Shown here: piece after piece, positions 11,885 to 23,607 of the stretch
How positions within the stretch are numbered: position 1 is the first letter of the stretch
Layout: the number at the start of each line of letters is the position of its first letter
Origin: Amaurobius ferox
Taxonomy: Eukaryota > Arthropoda > Arachnida > Araneae > Amaurobiidae
Reading direction: 5' to 3'
NCBI GenBank assembly: GCA_951213105.1
Contig: OX578147.1
Coordinates: forward strand, 122,107,399-122,171,398
DNA length: 64,000 nucleotides
The notes under the pieces: model-generated
What the model was told of the DNA's origin: nothing
Databases searched by the model: none
The model's input: only the letters and a program-made list of their open reading frames with translations
Translations under genes and position numbers: made by a program

Positions 11885-12612
11885 CAGCTTATAGAATAAT
11901 TGATGTTTTTGCAGTTATTTATTGATGATTTCGCAGTTATTATTCGAAAATTACTAATTCTACTAATTAAAGTTTTTGCAGTTATTGTTTGAAAATTAAT
12001 AATTCCATAATTGGTGTTTCTGCAGTTTTTGCAGTTATTGTTCGAAAATTAATAATTCCATAATTAATGTTTCTGCAGTTATTCTTCGAAAATTACTAAT
12101 TCTACTAATTAAATTTTTTACAGTTATTGTTCGAAAATTAATAATTCCATAATTGATGATTTCGCAGTTATTATTCGAAAATTACTAATTCTACTAATTA
12201 AAGTTTTTGCAGTTATTGTTCGAAAATTAATAATTCCATAATTAATGATTCTGCAGTTATTACTCGAAAATTACTAATTCTACTAAAGTTTTTGCAGTTA
12301 TTGTTCGAAAATTAATAATTCCATAATTAATGTTTCTGCAGTTATTATTCGAAAATTACTAATTCTGCTAAAGTTTTTGCAGTTATTGTTCGAAAATTAA
12401 TAATTCCATAATTAATGTTTCTGCAGTTATTATTCGAAAATTACTAATTCTACTAAAGTTTTTGCAGTTATTGTTCGAAAATTAATAATTCCATAATTAA
12501 TTTTTCTGCAGTTATTATTCGAAAATTACTAATTCTACTAAAGTTTTTGCAGTTATTGTTCGAAAATTAATAATTCCATAATTGATGCTTTTGCAGTTAT
12601 TGTTCAAAACAG
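11885..12612. repeat. Satellite of about 43-bp monomers in 80-88-bp dimers
   Basis: About 17 monomers built on GCAGTTATTNTTCGAAAATTA. Two monomer types alternate: one continues CTAATTCTACTAAAG, the other ATAATTCCATAATTAATG, giving a dimeric higher-order unit. Neighbouring dimers in 12180-12580 are nearly identical, and the outermost monomers (11885-11960, 12590-12612) are degenerate. That pattern fits unequal exchange homogenising the centre. Confidence 0.9.
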
Positions 12613-13511
12613 GATAATTACTGCAATCAATGTAAGGATCTTACTGGACATCATCAAACAACATTATTCTTTTATAAATTGTGTTGTTAATCATTACACG
12701 TTTTTTTAAAGTACATATAACACAATTCTTAATCGTTCAATATCGTGTACTGCTTTTATGCTAACAAAACCAGTGATTTTGATCACCATGTAATAATTAC
12801 AACAAGAAAACACGTAAACAAAAAACATCTGATCCATCGAGAAAAAATTAAAGCAACTTTCACAAAAGGATGAAAAATGTTTCGGAGAAATACAGATAGT
12901 CATTTGTAACACTGTAACAATCTGCCAATAAATACATAAATATTCGATATAAAAAAGTATTGAAGAACATGTATGAAGTTTAACTGAAATTCAAGAAAAC
13001 ATATTGTGAGGAGTATTTTTTATAAGATTAATTGATTTAATGGAATGTTGGTTAAACGAATTTTTTAAGTAAAAATTTCATTTTTTATTGTTATGTGTTT
13101 TAAAACGTATTACTTTGTGCGTTTTATTGAAAAACAATAACAATAGTTTGCAATCACTTTAGGGGATTTATGGAATTAATAATATTACATTTATATAGGT
13201 TACGGTAAAAATATTTCCAAATTATTAGAAAGGAAAATAGCTATTCAAACACAGACTTACGCAACAACATAAACAGATGATTAAAAGTATCAATAGGCTT
13301 CACCTTTTAGGATAAAAATACAGCAATCCCACCACCGATTTTTTATCAAATGCTTATTCTATTACTAACAAAATATTTTAATATTATACTATGTTAGATA
13401 GGAATTCTAAATAATTTTTATATGATTTTGATAATCATAAAATTATTGCTGTGCTTAACCTACTGCATGAAATGTAATTGTGACGTGAGCTTCATTTAAT
13501 AGTTTAATTTT
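12613..13511. other. No feature recognised
   Basis: AT-rich sequence. The frame at 12706-12912 (minus) has no family signature. Confidence 0.45.
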
Positions 13512-14135
13512 TACTTTCTCGTAATATGCATCATAGCATAGCGAAAGTATTGCATTCAAGAAAATTTTCGAAATCGAAATTTTGATGTCAATATATATTT
13601 AAAGTCTTCCTGAACACGTTTTGACTATTTTTGGAATGATGTCCGTCCATCTTTATGTCTGTGGTCGATTTCTTGTGTACACCATAGCGGCCAGAAATAT
13701 TAATGGATTTTCAACAAACATTATACCTGGCTTTGTTATCAAAACATTTAAAACTAGATATAATTTATTTAAAATTCGAGCGAAAACTTCGAAATTTATT
13801 CGAAAATATATATGTTTTTAACATGGCAGCATAGGGCAGAATTTGACATAATCATGCATAAGAGTGTTTATTTATGGCTCACTATTGCAATCATTGTTGC
13901 GAGAAATATCCGGGATACAATTTTTTTTTGTTCATGACGTCATTATTCAACCTTGGGGACAAGTTAACCTCCAGGGGGACACATTAGCAAGTATGGTATC
14001 AAACAGTAGATATTTTCAAGTCCTTTAATGTTTAGGTTAGCACGCTATAGTTGTATTTATTTGGACTCACAATACCGATTTTTTACACTTTTTCTTGTAA
14101 AATTTCGAAAAAAAAAATCTGGTATGAAAAAATTA
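13512..14135 (+). mobile_element. F3 family element, copy 1
   Basis: The hairpin head at 13512-13549 (TACTTTCTCG against CGAAAGTA) is followed by ATTGCATTCAAG, GAACACGTTTTGACTATTTT, GTCCGTCCATC and TGTCTGTGGTCGATTTC. It then shares with 23608-24384 the phrases ATATTAATGGATTTTCA, GCAGCATAGG and TGACATAATNATGCATAA, and ends near TCTGGTATGAAAAAATTAAGTTGA. The reverse copy is at 19741-20439. The 66-aa frame inside is not conserved between copies. Confidence 0.7.
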
Positions 14136-14338
14136 AGTTGATCCACACTGCAGTTAATTATTTATGATTTTATACTCATAATATACAATCATTTGTATTA
14201 CTGCGGTTTTAGGTGAAATTTCGTGGAATCTGTATTAGTACATCTAGTAATGAATACAATCAAGGCGAAAGGGACATAGAGCTATGTTATGCAGTTAAAG
14301 TGCTGGAGTGATTGGTGCAAGTTAAAAGACAATTATTT

Positions 14339-14410
14339 CCACGAATTTTGCATTACCACGAATTTTGCATTAACCACGAATGTTGGATTAACCACGAATT
14401 TTGCATTAAC
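14339..14410. repeat. 18-bp minisatellite, four copies
   Basis: CCACGAATTTTGCATTAA is repeated four times. The third copy reads CCACGAATGTTGGATTAA and the first is one base shorter. Confidence 0.9.
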
Positions 14411-15330
14411 AGACATGTTTATATAAGCGGTTATAAAAGTTAAAATTAACAAGGTCAATTTAATGTTTTCTGTCCTCCCGAATACAATTGGCACTACAAA
14501 TAGTGCTTGGGATAGTTCTTGTGGCAAGTAACAAAAACAATTGCTTCTGATTTCTGTATTTGATAAATGATATAATTTCCTATATTAAAAATTCAACTTA
14601 AATGAGTTTTATTGGTTTTAATAGAAGTGGCTGATGCCTCCAAAATGTGACTTTCCCTACAAGAGAACAAATGTAAACAATCTGGGACAATAAAAGTTAA
14701 AACTTTATTTTCAATAATATCGCTTAAAATCAATAGGTTTTGTGGTTGCTTATAAAGAAAAACATACAAAGTTTCCCGTAATTTGATTTAATCTATTACA
14801 AAGGTATCACCATTACTACGTGGAAAAGTGAAATTTATAATATACTGAGAATGGGCTCGTGATATCTTTATAACAATAGTTCAATTTATTTCCAGTTAAA
14901 AATACTTAACTAATTGACTCATTTGAAAATAATGATTTTATTTAATCTTTAAAATTTTCATTTTAAATCAAATATATCGAGGAAGACGCATGTTAGCGTC
15001 TCATAAATAATTGCCATTTATTTTGAAATAAGAATTAACGACTATTTGTTTAAGAGTTAATTATATTAAATATAATTAGCTTTTTAGAATATTTTTCAAT
15101 GTTTTGAGGAAAAAAATGGTCGAAAAAGAAATACTTCCCTTTAAGTGAAAAGCAATAAGCTTCTAGCATTTACAAATTGTTTCGACTTGATTAATTTGTT
15201 CAGGAAATATCATGTCCACAGCCACAAATATCATGTCCACACACGTTGCAAGAATGTTGAATCGTACTCAGGAATTCACAAAACGTGCAAATTCACCGAA
15301 GTTCGACAGTCAGATATTTAACCTCCATTA
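14411..15330. other. No feature recognised
   Basis: AT-rich sequence without open frames, RNA-like folds or repeats that I could match elsewhere. Confidence 0.45.
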
Positions 15331-16037
15331 TACCTTCCTTTTACATTATGTATAGCAGGGAAAGAAAAAAATCGGATGTGGGTAACACATGACTTTCTCA
15401 ACAGACTTAAATTCATTTTATCGTTATGTTTTTAAAAACTCATTAAATTGAGTTAAATTACACGAAATACCACGCATAATTATTTGAAATGACACTAAAT
15501 TTGCATTTTTAATTCAATTTTTGTTGTCATTTAGAAACTAAACGTATTTTCAAAGGTGGCGTAGTAAAAATGCAAAAAAAAAAATTATATATCTCGAGAA
15601 CGGATAGTCTTAGAGTAATGGGGTTGGTCATATTCTTTTCACTGTAAAAAATTACGTATAAATCAATCATTAACTTGATACATTTGAGCATAGACTTTTA
15701 TTTCAGATTTTGACGAATTTTAACGGCCATTTTACAAAAAAAGCAGGTTATTTTCTCCCCGATTTGCAGCGAAATATAATCATCACCAGGATAACCCACG
15801 TGCGACTTATAAAATTTTCTGAAATTTGGTCTATTAGTTTTTGAGTTAGAGTGGATACATACATTGCGTACGCGCGCGCACACACACACACACACATACA
15901 CACACACACACACACACTTCACTCTGATAATAGTTTTTCGTGTTTTAGAGGCTCCAAAATTTGTAGATCTGTCGGAAGCTTCCGTCGGCGATTCCAATAC
16001 TTTCCCTATGCATTACCATTCATTGTTGGGAAAGTAA
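15331..16037 (-). mobile_element. F2 family element, copy 2 (reverse)
   Basis: On the minus strand it starts with the palindrome at 15998-16037 (ACTTTCCCAACAATG against CATAGGGAAAGTAT). It then has a TG microsatellite (15871-15917), ATCTCGAGAACGG near 15601 on the plus strand, and ends with CATGTGTTACCCACATCC and a T-run. Beyond that T-run a second hairpin (15331-15365, TACCTTCC with GGGAAAGA) repeats the head motif. This copy is therefore bounded by the hairpin at both sides, or the head of a neighbouring copy abuts it. Confidence 0.7.
15871..15917. repeat. CG/CA dinucleotide microsatellite
   Basis: CGCGCGCG followed by a CA run with one TA interruption, inside F2 copy 2. Frames across it are artefacts of the repeat. 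Confidence 0.95.
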
Positions 16038-16139
16038 AAACAACTACAATTCCCATTAACTGGAATGTCTGTCTTTTTTACATTTATTTTGCTTTCATCA
16101 ACTCAATATACTTATAATATACGCAGATATTTGACTAAA

Positions 16140-16570
16140 ACATGGTTTTAAAAGTATTAATTTTGTGTAATTCTGTCCAAAACTTAGGATCATATTGCCT
16201 TTTTACCAAAGGGAATAAAATTTTGAATTAAAGAAAAACTTCTTGAAAAATTAAAGATGCAAGATGAAAGTTACTTGGCAATCAGAAAAATAAGCAGATA
16301 AGCCACATCCCAACTTTCCATTTTTTTATAGCTCAAAATGCAAATTAAGGGGTTTCTCACTTCCTTTGTAGTGCAATTATGGTTTTTTGATGAAGTTCTT
16401 TTTGTCCAAAAATGCCTCGTTTTGGGGAAGTTGTGTTAAATACTTTTGATATATATAGAAAGTATTTTTTCCTTTACAAAAGCAACATTTCTGCAGATAA
16501 TAAACAACTCAGCACGTACTCTAAATCCTTTTAAAAGTTTAAAAATTACCGTTTTTCATTTAACGACTTC
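16140..16570 (+). repeat. Interspersed repeat R5, copy 1
   Basis: Colinear with 27245-27670. Shared phrases include TTTTARAAGTATTAAT, TTCAAAATGCAAAT (CTCAAAATGCAAAT here), TGATGAAKYTTTTTKTTCAAAA-like sequence, GATAATAAACARCTC and the ending TTTAACGACTT. Divergence is high and there is no coding potential. Confidence 0.65.
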
Positions 16571-17094
16571 GGCTAGAGAACAGTTTGGATTAATTATAGA
16601 CCTGCAACCTTTAGAGCGGAATTTTCCAACTTTCATATATAATGTCATGTCAGTGTGCTTTAAATGTGTGAAAATGTTTTGTTTATATCTATCTTAATGT
16701 TGTGTAATATATTAACAGAAACCATTCTCTGATGATTTTTCAGCCTCTTTTTAATCTAATGTATGAAACGTAAAATTTTAATACGCAGTTCTAACTTAAA
16801 AATCTTTTGAAGTGCAAGGTGTTTTTTGGGGATTTTTTTATCGTCTGTCAAGATTGCCTATGACTCGAGGGCGGGGCAACTTATTTACATATATTTTACG
16901 GCTGATTTGTTAAACTTAATAAGAAGCAAGGTTGTGACTAAGCATTTTTCTCTAATTATAGCATCCTAAGAATGATTGCAGGGAAATTAGAAGAAAACAA
17001 AACTCGATTTACACAAAAGAGTAAATTAAGAAAATCTCTCTATATCAAAGAAAAAAGTAGATGACGCCGCCAATGTTACTGTTTGACGAATTTC
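16571..17094. other. No feature recognised
   Basis: AT-rich filler between R5 and a short duplicated block. Confidence 0.4.
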
Positions 17095-17560
17095 AGGTTT
17101 ATCGAGTTTCTCTTTCTTGTACGGCATATAAAAATATAAAATTTGATACATATGTAGAAAAATGTCAGGGAATTATGGTGAAATAGACTGTTTTTCAATT
17201 TAAATTTTAGTTTAGGACATATATAATGTCAAACTCAAAAGCAGAATATTTGAGTTTCGAGTTCGCGTTCTAGGCAGACTAACAATAGCTGGATCACGAA
17301 TTTTTTCAAGCATGTCCTACATATTTGAATTTTTGCAAGATGACATAAAATTTCAATGCAGTTTCTAAGTTACTTTAATTTTTATGCACTTTCGAAGTGA
17401 GAAATGCTTTTCAGTGTAAAAGCGTCGAGTTTCTCTGTCTCAGACGGCAAAAACTATAGCACACAAAAATATAAAATTTGGTACATTTGGAGAGAAATGG
17501 CAGGGGGGATACTTTGGAAACACATCTTTGTCGATTTAAATTTTGGATGGCTGGAAACAG
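17095..17560 (+). repeat. Two diverged copies of a roughly 130-bp block
   Basis: 17095-17220 and 17425-17560 share CGAGTTTCTCT, ACGGCAW, ATATAAAATTTGRTACAT, AAATGKCAGGG and TTTAAATTTTRG in the same order, about 330 bp apart. The second copy carries extra bases after ACGGCAAAAACTAT. Confidence 0.6.
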
Positions 17561-17827
17561 CTCACAAAGTGAGCTAAACGAGCGCCAGCGAGTTGAAAGC
17601 AAAGCGTCCTTCTTATAGGTACTGTGACCACATTTTCTGAAAGAAAATAAAGGACACATTTTGACGTTTGTTCTAACAGATTTCTAAATGGGTCTGTGAT
17701 TATGGGTGGACAGACCTAAAACGACGACTAAAACAGATACTTCCCACCTACTTTGTAATAGCCCTGTTTTGTCGGACTTGCTCTTTAGTCTTAATAGTAC
17801 ATTTGTTGCAACTTGATACACGTCATT

Positions 17828-17886
17828 CTATGGGCTCCTGGGGGGGGGGGGCGGGGGACCTGGGAGAATATCCTATGGGCTCCTGG
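17828..17886. repeat. G-rich tract inside a 14-bp direct repeat
   Basis: CTATGGGCTCCTGG occurs at 17828-17841 and 17873-17886 and encloses a G-run interrupted by one C. The plus strand could form a G-quadruplex. Confidence 0.8.
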
Positions 17887-18608
17887 TAGACCCCCACACC
17901 CATCTCAGGGTGCGAACCTGCGTGGTTTAATTCTGAAATAGGTTCTGAATAATTAAAGAAAAAATATTGAAGAATATGATTCGCAAACATAAAACAAATT
18001 ATATAAATAGTAAACGCATATTTTTAATTGTAGTAATGAATTGCAAATAATTGACAATAAAATAATGATCGTTAAAAATTTATATTTTTAATATTTCGCT
18101 GACAAATGGATTTTTTTTTCTATGAGAACGCAATTCAGATTTCAGAAAATCCCCAAATTGTAGACAATTCATCTCATTGCATTTTGTATAAAAGTTATAG
18201 GTCAAGCTCCAGGTGTATTCAAAGTTTCAAGTTTCTAACTTTAGCATTTTTAGCTGTGTAATTGATATTTTAGTTTCAATCAGGTGTTTTATGTAGAAAA
18301 GAGCTAAAAATCCGTGATTTATAAAATTATCGAAAAAAATTTCCAAAATGTTTGATTTTTATCATTATGCATGGGTCAAATCCATTTGTTATTGCAACGT
18401 TTCAAGTCTGTCCTTCAGTAGTTTGGGTTGTGTTTTGATTGGGTTATGTCATATTCCGTCGGTCAGACATTTTCACTCAGCTGGATGTATATGATAAACA
18501 ATAGTAATGAGTAAAATAATGACATTGATATGCGAGTCCCCCTTTTCTGTCTTGATATCTATTTCTTCAAATCAGTAAGTACGCGTTTCACTTTCAGCCC
18601 TTCTTATT
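17887..18608. other. No feature recognised
   Basis: AT-rich sequence without recognisable genes or repeats. Confidence 0.4.
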
Positions 18609-19570
18609 AATACCAATGTAGTTGAAAAGTGTTTATGACTGTTCATTATGTCTGTCTTTGTCCGTTCGAACTATAACTGCCGTAAAGATGGCTTTATCAA
18701 AATGAAATTTTAGTATGTTATTGAGATGGTCTGTGGGATATACGAGAATGTAAATTAATAATATCACTCAATTAGTTTTGGATTAAACCCCGGTTGAAAA
18801 AGTGATATACATTGAACCCTATGGGACCTAATTTTTCAAACCTTTTTTAAGCACAGTTAAAATTCACAAATTGCTTCAAAAATTTTAGAAAACATTCACA
18901 TTATTCCATACAATGTATAAAAAAATTTCAGTAAAATATGTTCGGTAGTTTTTAAAATAAAAATTAAAACAATAATAACACCCATATTGAATGAAGAGAT
19001 CACGTGATCCGCTTCAAAATAAAATATGGCATCCATCTTTTTTTCCCAGTGTAAAAATCTTGATTTTTAAAGTTAGTTTAAATTTATATTTGGTGTTGCA
19101 TCAGTTTTAAAACTGCTTTACTTTTGCGTTTTTTTTCTGTGCATCTATATTCTGCGCCAACGCAATTACAACATTTTTGAGTTTAAATGATCATCAAACT
19201 TTGGTTATTACTACAACGAAGCCTAATTTTACTAGATGCCGAATGTAAACAAGTGATTTCAAGATGGATTGTATAACAATTGCTGCATTTTTTTCACTCA
19301 AAATTATTTTGATCTGGAGTCTGGAATAAAAGTGATAAGAATGAAATATTCATTGCTTTTACATTAGGGAGACAGACAATTTATATTCCGATGACAAAAA
19401 ATATAAAGTTCATTTTTTTGATGAAGTTTTCGAATATAGGAAATTATTGTAGTACTGTGATAATTTAAAATGTATCAGCGCTGAATGTATCGCACTTCAG
19501 AGCTATTCAAATAAAATTGCATTTCATTTGGAAAGTGTTTAATCAATGTTTTGTGCATGATTGATCTTTC
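18609..19570 (+). mobile_element. F1 family element, copy 2
   Basis: Full-length counterpart of 10773-11739. It has GTAGTTGAAAAGTGTTTATG at the head (its left half-palindrome is lost), GTCTGTCTTTGTCCG, GATCACGTGATCCGCTTC, ATGGCATCCATC, CAGCGCTGAATGTATCGC, then GGAAAGTGTTT and the tail GCATGATTGATCTTTCT. Copies 1 and 2 have the same length to within about ten bases. Confidence 0.75.
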
Positions 19571-20224
19571 TTTTTTCCTGAATTCCACTACATGCCAACA
19601 CCTAATAGAATTCCAATAAAAACACCACGACATACACATAATATTATTCCTGAAACACATAATAATACGTGTAAACACTCATGGTTGAAAAATATTTTGA
19701 TAAAATGATATAGAAATTAACTGGAATGTGATTCTATTCGACTTTCTCATATCAGAATCCATTATTTAATTTTTTTTTTCAAATTTTACAAGAAAATTTT
19801 TAAAAAATCACTATCATGATAGATACAAATGATTGCAATTATTGCGAGTTACCTTTCACTTTAAAGGGTTTAAAAAGTATTTTGTTTGATACTATACTTG
19901 GCAATGTACTTCAGGGGGGGTAGCTTGGCCCCTTAGGGGGCTAATAAGGTCACGAACACAAAAATTGTATCGCTGCTATTTTGCACAACAATGATTGAAA
20001 CTATTAAGTCACATGAACATTCAGCCATAAATCCTTTTATGCATGCTTACATCACATTTTGTCCTATGCCGCAATGTTAAAAAATATAAAATTAGGAATA
20101 GTTCTTGCTCGAATTTAATAAACATTTTTTATCTAGTTCGAGATTTTGTGAAAACAAATCCAGATATAAAGTTTTGTGAAAATTCGTTAATATTTTTGAC
20201 AGCTATCGTGTATAAAACTAATCG

Positions 20225-20306
20225 ACCACAGACATACAGACTGACCAGCATCACTTACAGACAGACCAGCATCACAGACAGACCAGCATACAGACAGACC
20301 AGCATC
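20225..20306. repeat. Tandem array of CAGACAGACCAGCAT
   Basis: Four units of 17-21 bp (GACAGACCAGCATCAC and variants). It sits where other F3 copies have a single short GTCTG tract, so it is a local expansion within this copy. Confidence 0.85.
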
Positions 20307-20338
20307 ACACGTTTTGACTAATAATTGTCAAAACGTGT
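20307..20338. repeat. Perfect 12-bp inverted repeat
   Basis: ACACGTTTTGAC (20307-20318) and GTCAAAACGTGT (20327-20338) with an 8-nt AT loop. Other F3 copies contain only one arm (ACGTTTTGAC), so the second arm arose here by inverted duplication. Confidence 0.85.
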
Positions 20339-20439
20339 TCAGGAGGTCTTAAAACATATATTGGCATCAAAATTTCGAATTCGAAAATTTTCGTGGAGAC
20401 AGTACTTTCTCAATATTATATTACATATATTATGAGGAA

Positions 20440-21734
20440 TTAAAATTTAACATGGTCAGATTTGAACATAAGCAACAGGCGTAGCGATTAAATATTCTAA
20501 ACTGCCAATATTTTACATTTACATTTCTTGAATGGTATAATGGAAATAAAACATAAAAACAGATTTTCTTTGACATAGTTAAAAATCCATGCTTCTTTTA
20601 ATTACAAGAACAAAATTTATGGTGCAACATAAATAAATATTCACTTTCACTGTAAACAAAATATCAAAGGGAAACTCTCAAAGTGCTATTTATTTGTATT
20701 CCGATTTTTTCTATTTAAATTTTTTTATGATTCATCTTACTGTGTAGTATCTGCTCTTAAATTGCCCCCATATAAAAACAACTTAAACTTACTTTACTTC
20801 TGTGTAATTTCAATATCTTATGAATGATGGAAAAGAAATAAAAAATATCTGGAATGAATGAGAAATGCAATCCTTAAAATGAAAGATATATTTAAAAAAA
20901 AATCTTATATTGCTTATTTTTCTGTTTGAACTTTTGATGCGAGAATTAATTTTTACAAAATCTATTTCCCCATGTTTTTAAAGGATTATTTTCTCATAAA
21001 CCTATCTTTTCATATAAAAAAATCACTTTATGAATACGGATCTTTCCTTTGCAAATAAAAATAAATGAATCAGCTAAGCTACACTGCGCTAAGAGTGATA
21101 TTTTATTATAGATAATATGAGAAAATCTTTTGAAATATTTCTGGTTTCTGTAATATGTCAATATCGATTTGAAACTCTATTTGAAATAAGGAATGGCATT
21201 TAAAAATGATGAATCTTTGATGTTTAACTTTCCTTGAAGTTTTAATTACTTGATGTTTAAAACTTTGATGGTTAGTTTTTATTTACATTTGATCCTTGAG
21301 TAAAATGTGGATGTAAAATACTTTTTAGCATGAATGACATAAAGACTAATTATTTTACGTCCCTAAATAGATATGTTGCAATAAAAATCTTTGAAGTAAT
21401 ATATTTGAAATATTTAGCTAAAACTATAATTGTTATTAAAGCAACATCTTACATGATAATAGTGGAATATGTTTGTCTGTCTGTCTATCTGTGTCGGACC
21501 TCAGCAATTGTCAAAAGAATTCTAAAAGCACACTGAACGACTGATAAAAAAACCCCTTCTCCTCGGGACGAGGTCAAGGGATGGTATTTCGATGCAACGT
21601 TGTCAGCGAAATTGACGTTATCTGCTTAGGAATTTATTTGGATTCCAAATTGGTACTGCGATCGAAAATATTATCAGAGTTTAAAGGAATATTCATTTAG
21701 AAAACGTGCTGTTCATTTTAATCGAAAGAGCTAG
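20440..21734. other. No gene recognised
   Basis: AT-rich sequence. A small less AT-rich patch at 21540-21640 and a lone GTCTGTCTGTCTATCTG tract at 21474-21491 may be remains of an F-type element head. I could not find its hairpin. Confidence 0.35.
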
Positions 21735-22180
21735 TGTTGTGATTCGAAGGAGCTTATATAGGGCGTATCAAAAGAGCATATTTAGGATGTATCAAAAATC
21801 TTATTTCGGGCGTATCAAAATATCTTATTCAAGACATATCAAAATATCTTCTTTAGGATATATCAAAAGAATGTATTTAGAGCGCATCAAAAAAACGTAT
21901 TTAGAGAGTATCAAGAGTTTTTTCAGGGACTATCAAAATAACTTATTTAGTGCTTATCAAAAGAGCTTATTTAGTGTGTATCAAAATAGCTCATTTAGTG
22001 TGTATAAAAAGAGCTTATTTAGTGTGTATGAAAAAAGCTTATTTAGTGTGTATCAAAATAGCTCATTTAGTGTGTATAAAAAGAGCTTATTTAGTGTGTA
22101 TGAAAAAAGCTTATTTAGTGTGTATGAAAAAAGCTTATTTAGTGTGTATCAAAATAGCTTATTTAGAGTGTCTCAGATGA
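21735..22180 (+). repeat. 30-bp minisatellite, about 15 copies
   Basis: The units read AGCTTATTTAGTGTGTATCA plus ten more bases. The period is exactly 30, so a frame of 170 aa (21706-22218) stays open with a ten-residue repeat (SLFSVYQKS-like), and a second frame is open at 21950-22180. Early units (21750-21920) are diverged and late ones nearly identical. There is no start context, splice signal or flanking coding sequence, so I do not call a protein. Confidence 0.9.
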
Positions 22181-22596
22181 GCTTATACACCCGCGCCGAG
22201 GACAAAACGTGTATTTAGGACGCGATACGCAGTTGTCTTAGGACGTAGCATTCGATGTTTCCAGTCCCGGTTGAAAGGTGTGATTAGGTGGCTATTTAGA
22301 TACCTAAAATGACTATTTTCGTAACAATGTTAAGTATATTAAATTTTTTATATTTTATTTCGGATCTCCAAAGCAAAATGTTCGAAAAATTAAGGATGTG
22401 TCTGTCCTTGATTCGACAATCCTGAAAATCAATAAGCTTCTGACGTTCATTGATTGAAATAACAGTACAAAATCATTACAAATGATTAATTTGTATTCAT
22501 TGATGCTCAAAATCTGTAGATCCATCAAAATACGAGGTTTTGATTTTTAGCTCACCACAATACATATAATATACAACAGATACTTCGCATGTAATA

Positions 22597-22892
22597 TTAT
22601 GCAATTATCTTTACATATACTATGTGCATATACTGCACATGTTATATCACACAATTATCTTTACATATACTATGGACATATACTGCACATATTATATTAT
22701 ACATTATCTTTACATATTATGCACATATACTGCACATCTTATATTATACAATCTTTATATATACTGTACATGTTTTATTATACAATTATTTTTACTTATA
22801 CTGCACATGTTACATTATACAATCATCTTTACATAAACTATGTACATATACTGCGCATGTTATACTATACAATTATCTTTACATATACTATC
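22597..22892. repeat. AT-rich minisatellite of about 50 bp
   Basis: Units contain ACAATTATCTTTACATATAC, a GCATATACTGCACATGTTAT segment and ATTATAC. There are about six to seven units, and two middle ones (22749-22822) are shortened by loss of about 12-16 bp. Two frames stay open through it only because of the repeat. Confidence 0.85.
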
Positions 22893-22964
22893 TAATGTGG
22901 GTAAAGTAATCGTAACATTAAAAAAATTTAATAGGCTCATGAATTTCTTGATAATTTGATAAAT

Positions 22965-23255
22965 GCTTGTGTGAGTTATCTCAGTTTTTTATTTAAATAT
23001 TATATTTTCCTATGCACCTGATTAGCTCTAGAGACAGTTTCATTTTGAGTGGTGATTAAAAAAGCTTCGAAATACGGATCGCCAGGGAGTAAAATAATTT
23101 TTCATTCATTAAATTATATCTTGTTTGCTTGAGTCTGGTAATCAATTTAAGGGAGATAGTGTTAGCCAATTCAAGTTTCTTAAATATTAATTTTTACATT
23201 CTATATTAAGGTTCTTGGGATTACAATTAATAAATGAAAGATTTATTTACTTTGC
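22965..23255 (+). repeat. Interspersed repeat R6, copy 1
   Basis: Colinear with 30345-30635. Shared phrases are TGTGTGAGTTAT, TTTTCCTATSCACCT, TTCATTTTG followed by GTGATTAAAAAA, GTCTGGTAATMAATT (ATCTGGTAATAAATT in copy 2), and GGTTCTTGGGATT or GGTTCTTAGAATT. Function unknown. Confidence 0.7.
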
Positions 23256-23607
23256 GTTTCTCATGGATGGTTTATGGATTGGGATAATGGGTTTTTTTAA
23301 TGGTAAAGCATTTGATTTAGTTACGGTTTAGAGGTGTATTGATTTATGTCGAATGTTTTTTTTTATTAAAATCTGTTAATAGAAAAGGTGTGTACATTCA
23401 TACACTGAAATTGTATTATGTGAAAAAATGTATAACTAAATATATCTTTTATTACAAACTATTTCAGGACGATTTATTTAAAGATGTTAGCAAGATGCAA
23501 TATATTTGTAATAAATAAAATATGGAACCTGAATAAAATCTAAATCTTTAAATAGAAGAATTCCGGGAATCCGTAAATTGTTCGTAAACAGTCTTTATTT
23601 CAATTTT

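Larger units (their letters stand above)
19741..20439 (-). mobile_element. F3 family element, copy 2 (reverse)
   Basis: Read on the minus strand, the head hairpin lies at 20401-20439 and the end (TATGAGAAAGT) at 19741-19751, so the ends are inverted repeats of ACTTTCTCATA. The GTCTG tract has expanded into a tandem array (20225-20306) bordered by a perfect 12-bp inverted repeat. The phrases CCTATGCCGCAATG and TTATGCATGCTTACATCA match the reverse of F3 copies 1 and 3. Confidence 0.75.

Noticed and set aside
11885..12612. CRISPR-like array
   Set aside because: The repeats are contiguous or AT-rich with no unique spacers of constant length, no cas genes are present, and the context is a eukaryotic genome.
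21706..22218. Longest open frame in the window (170 aa) as a gene
   Set aside because: It is entirely a 30-bp minisatellite, open in more than one frame, with no flanking coding sequence.
22599..22909. Two frames of about 95-98 aa rich in Y, I and H
   Set aside because: They are produced by an AT-rich 50-bp minisatellite.
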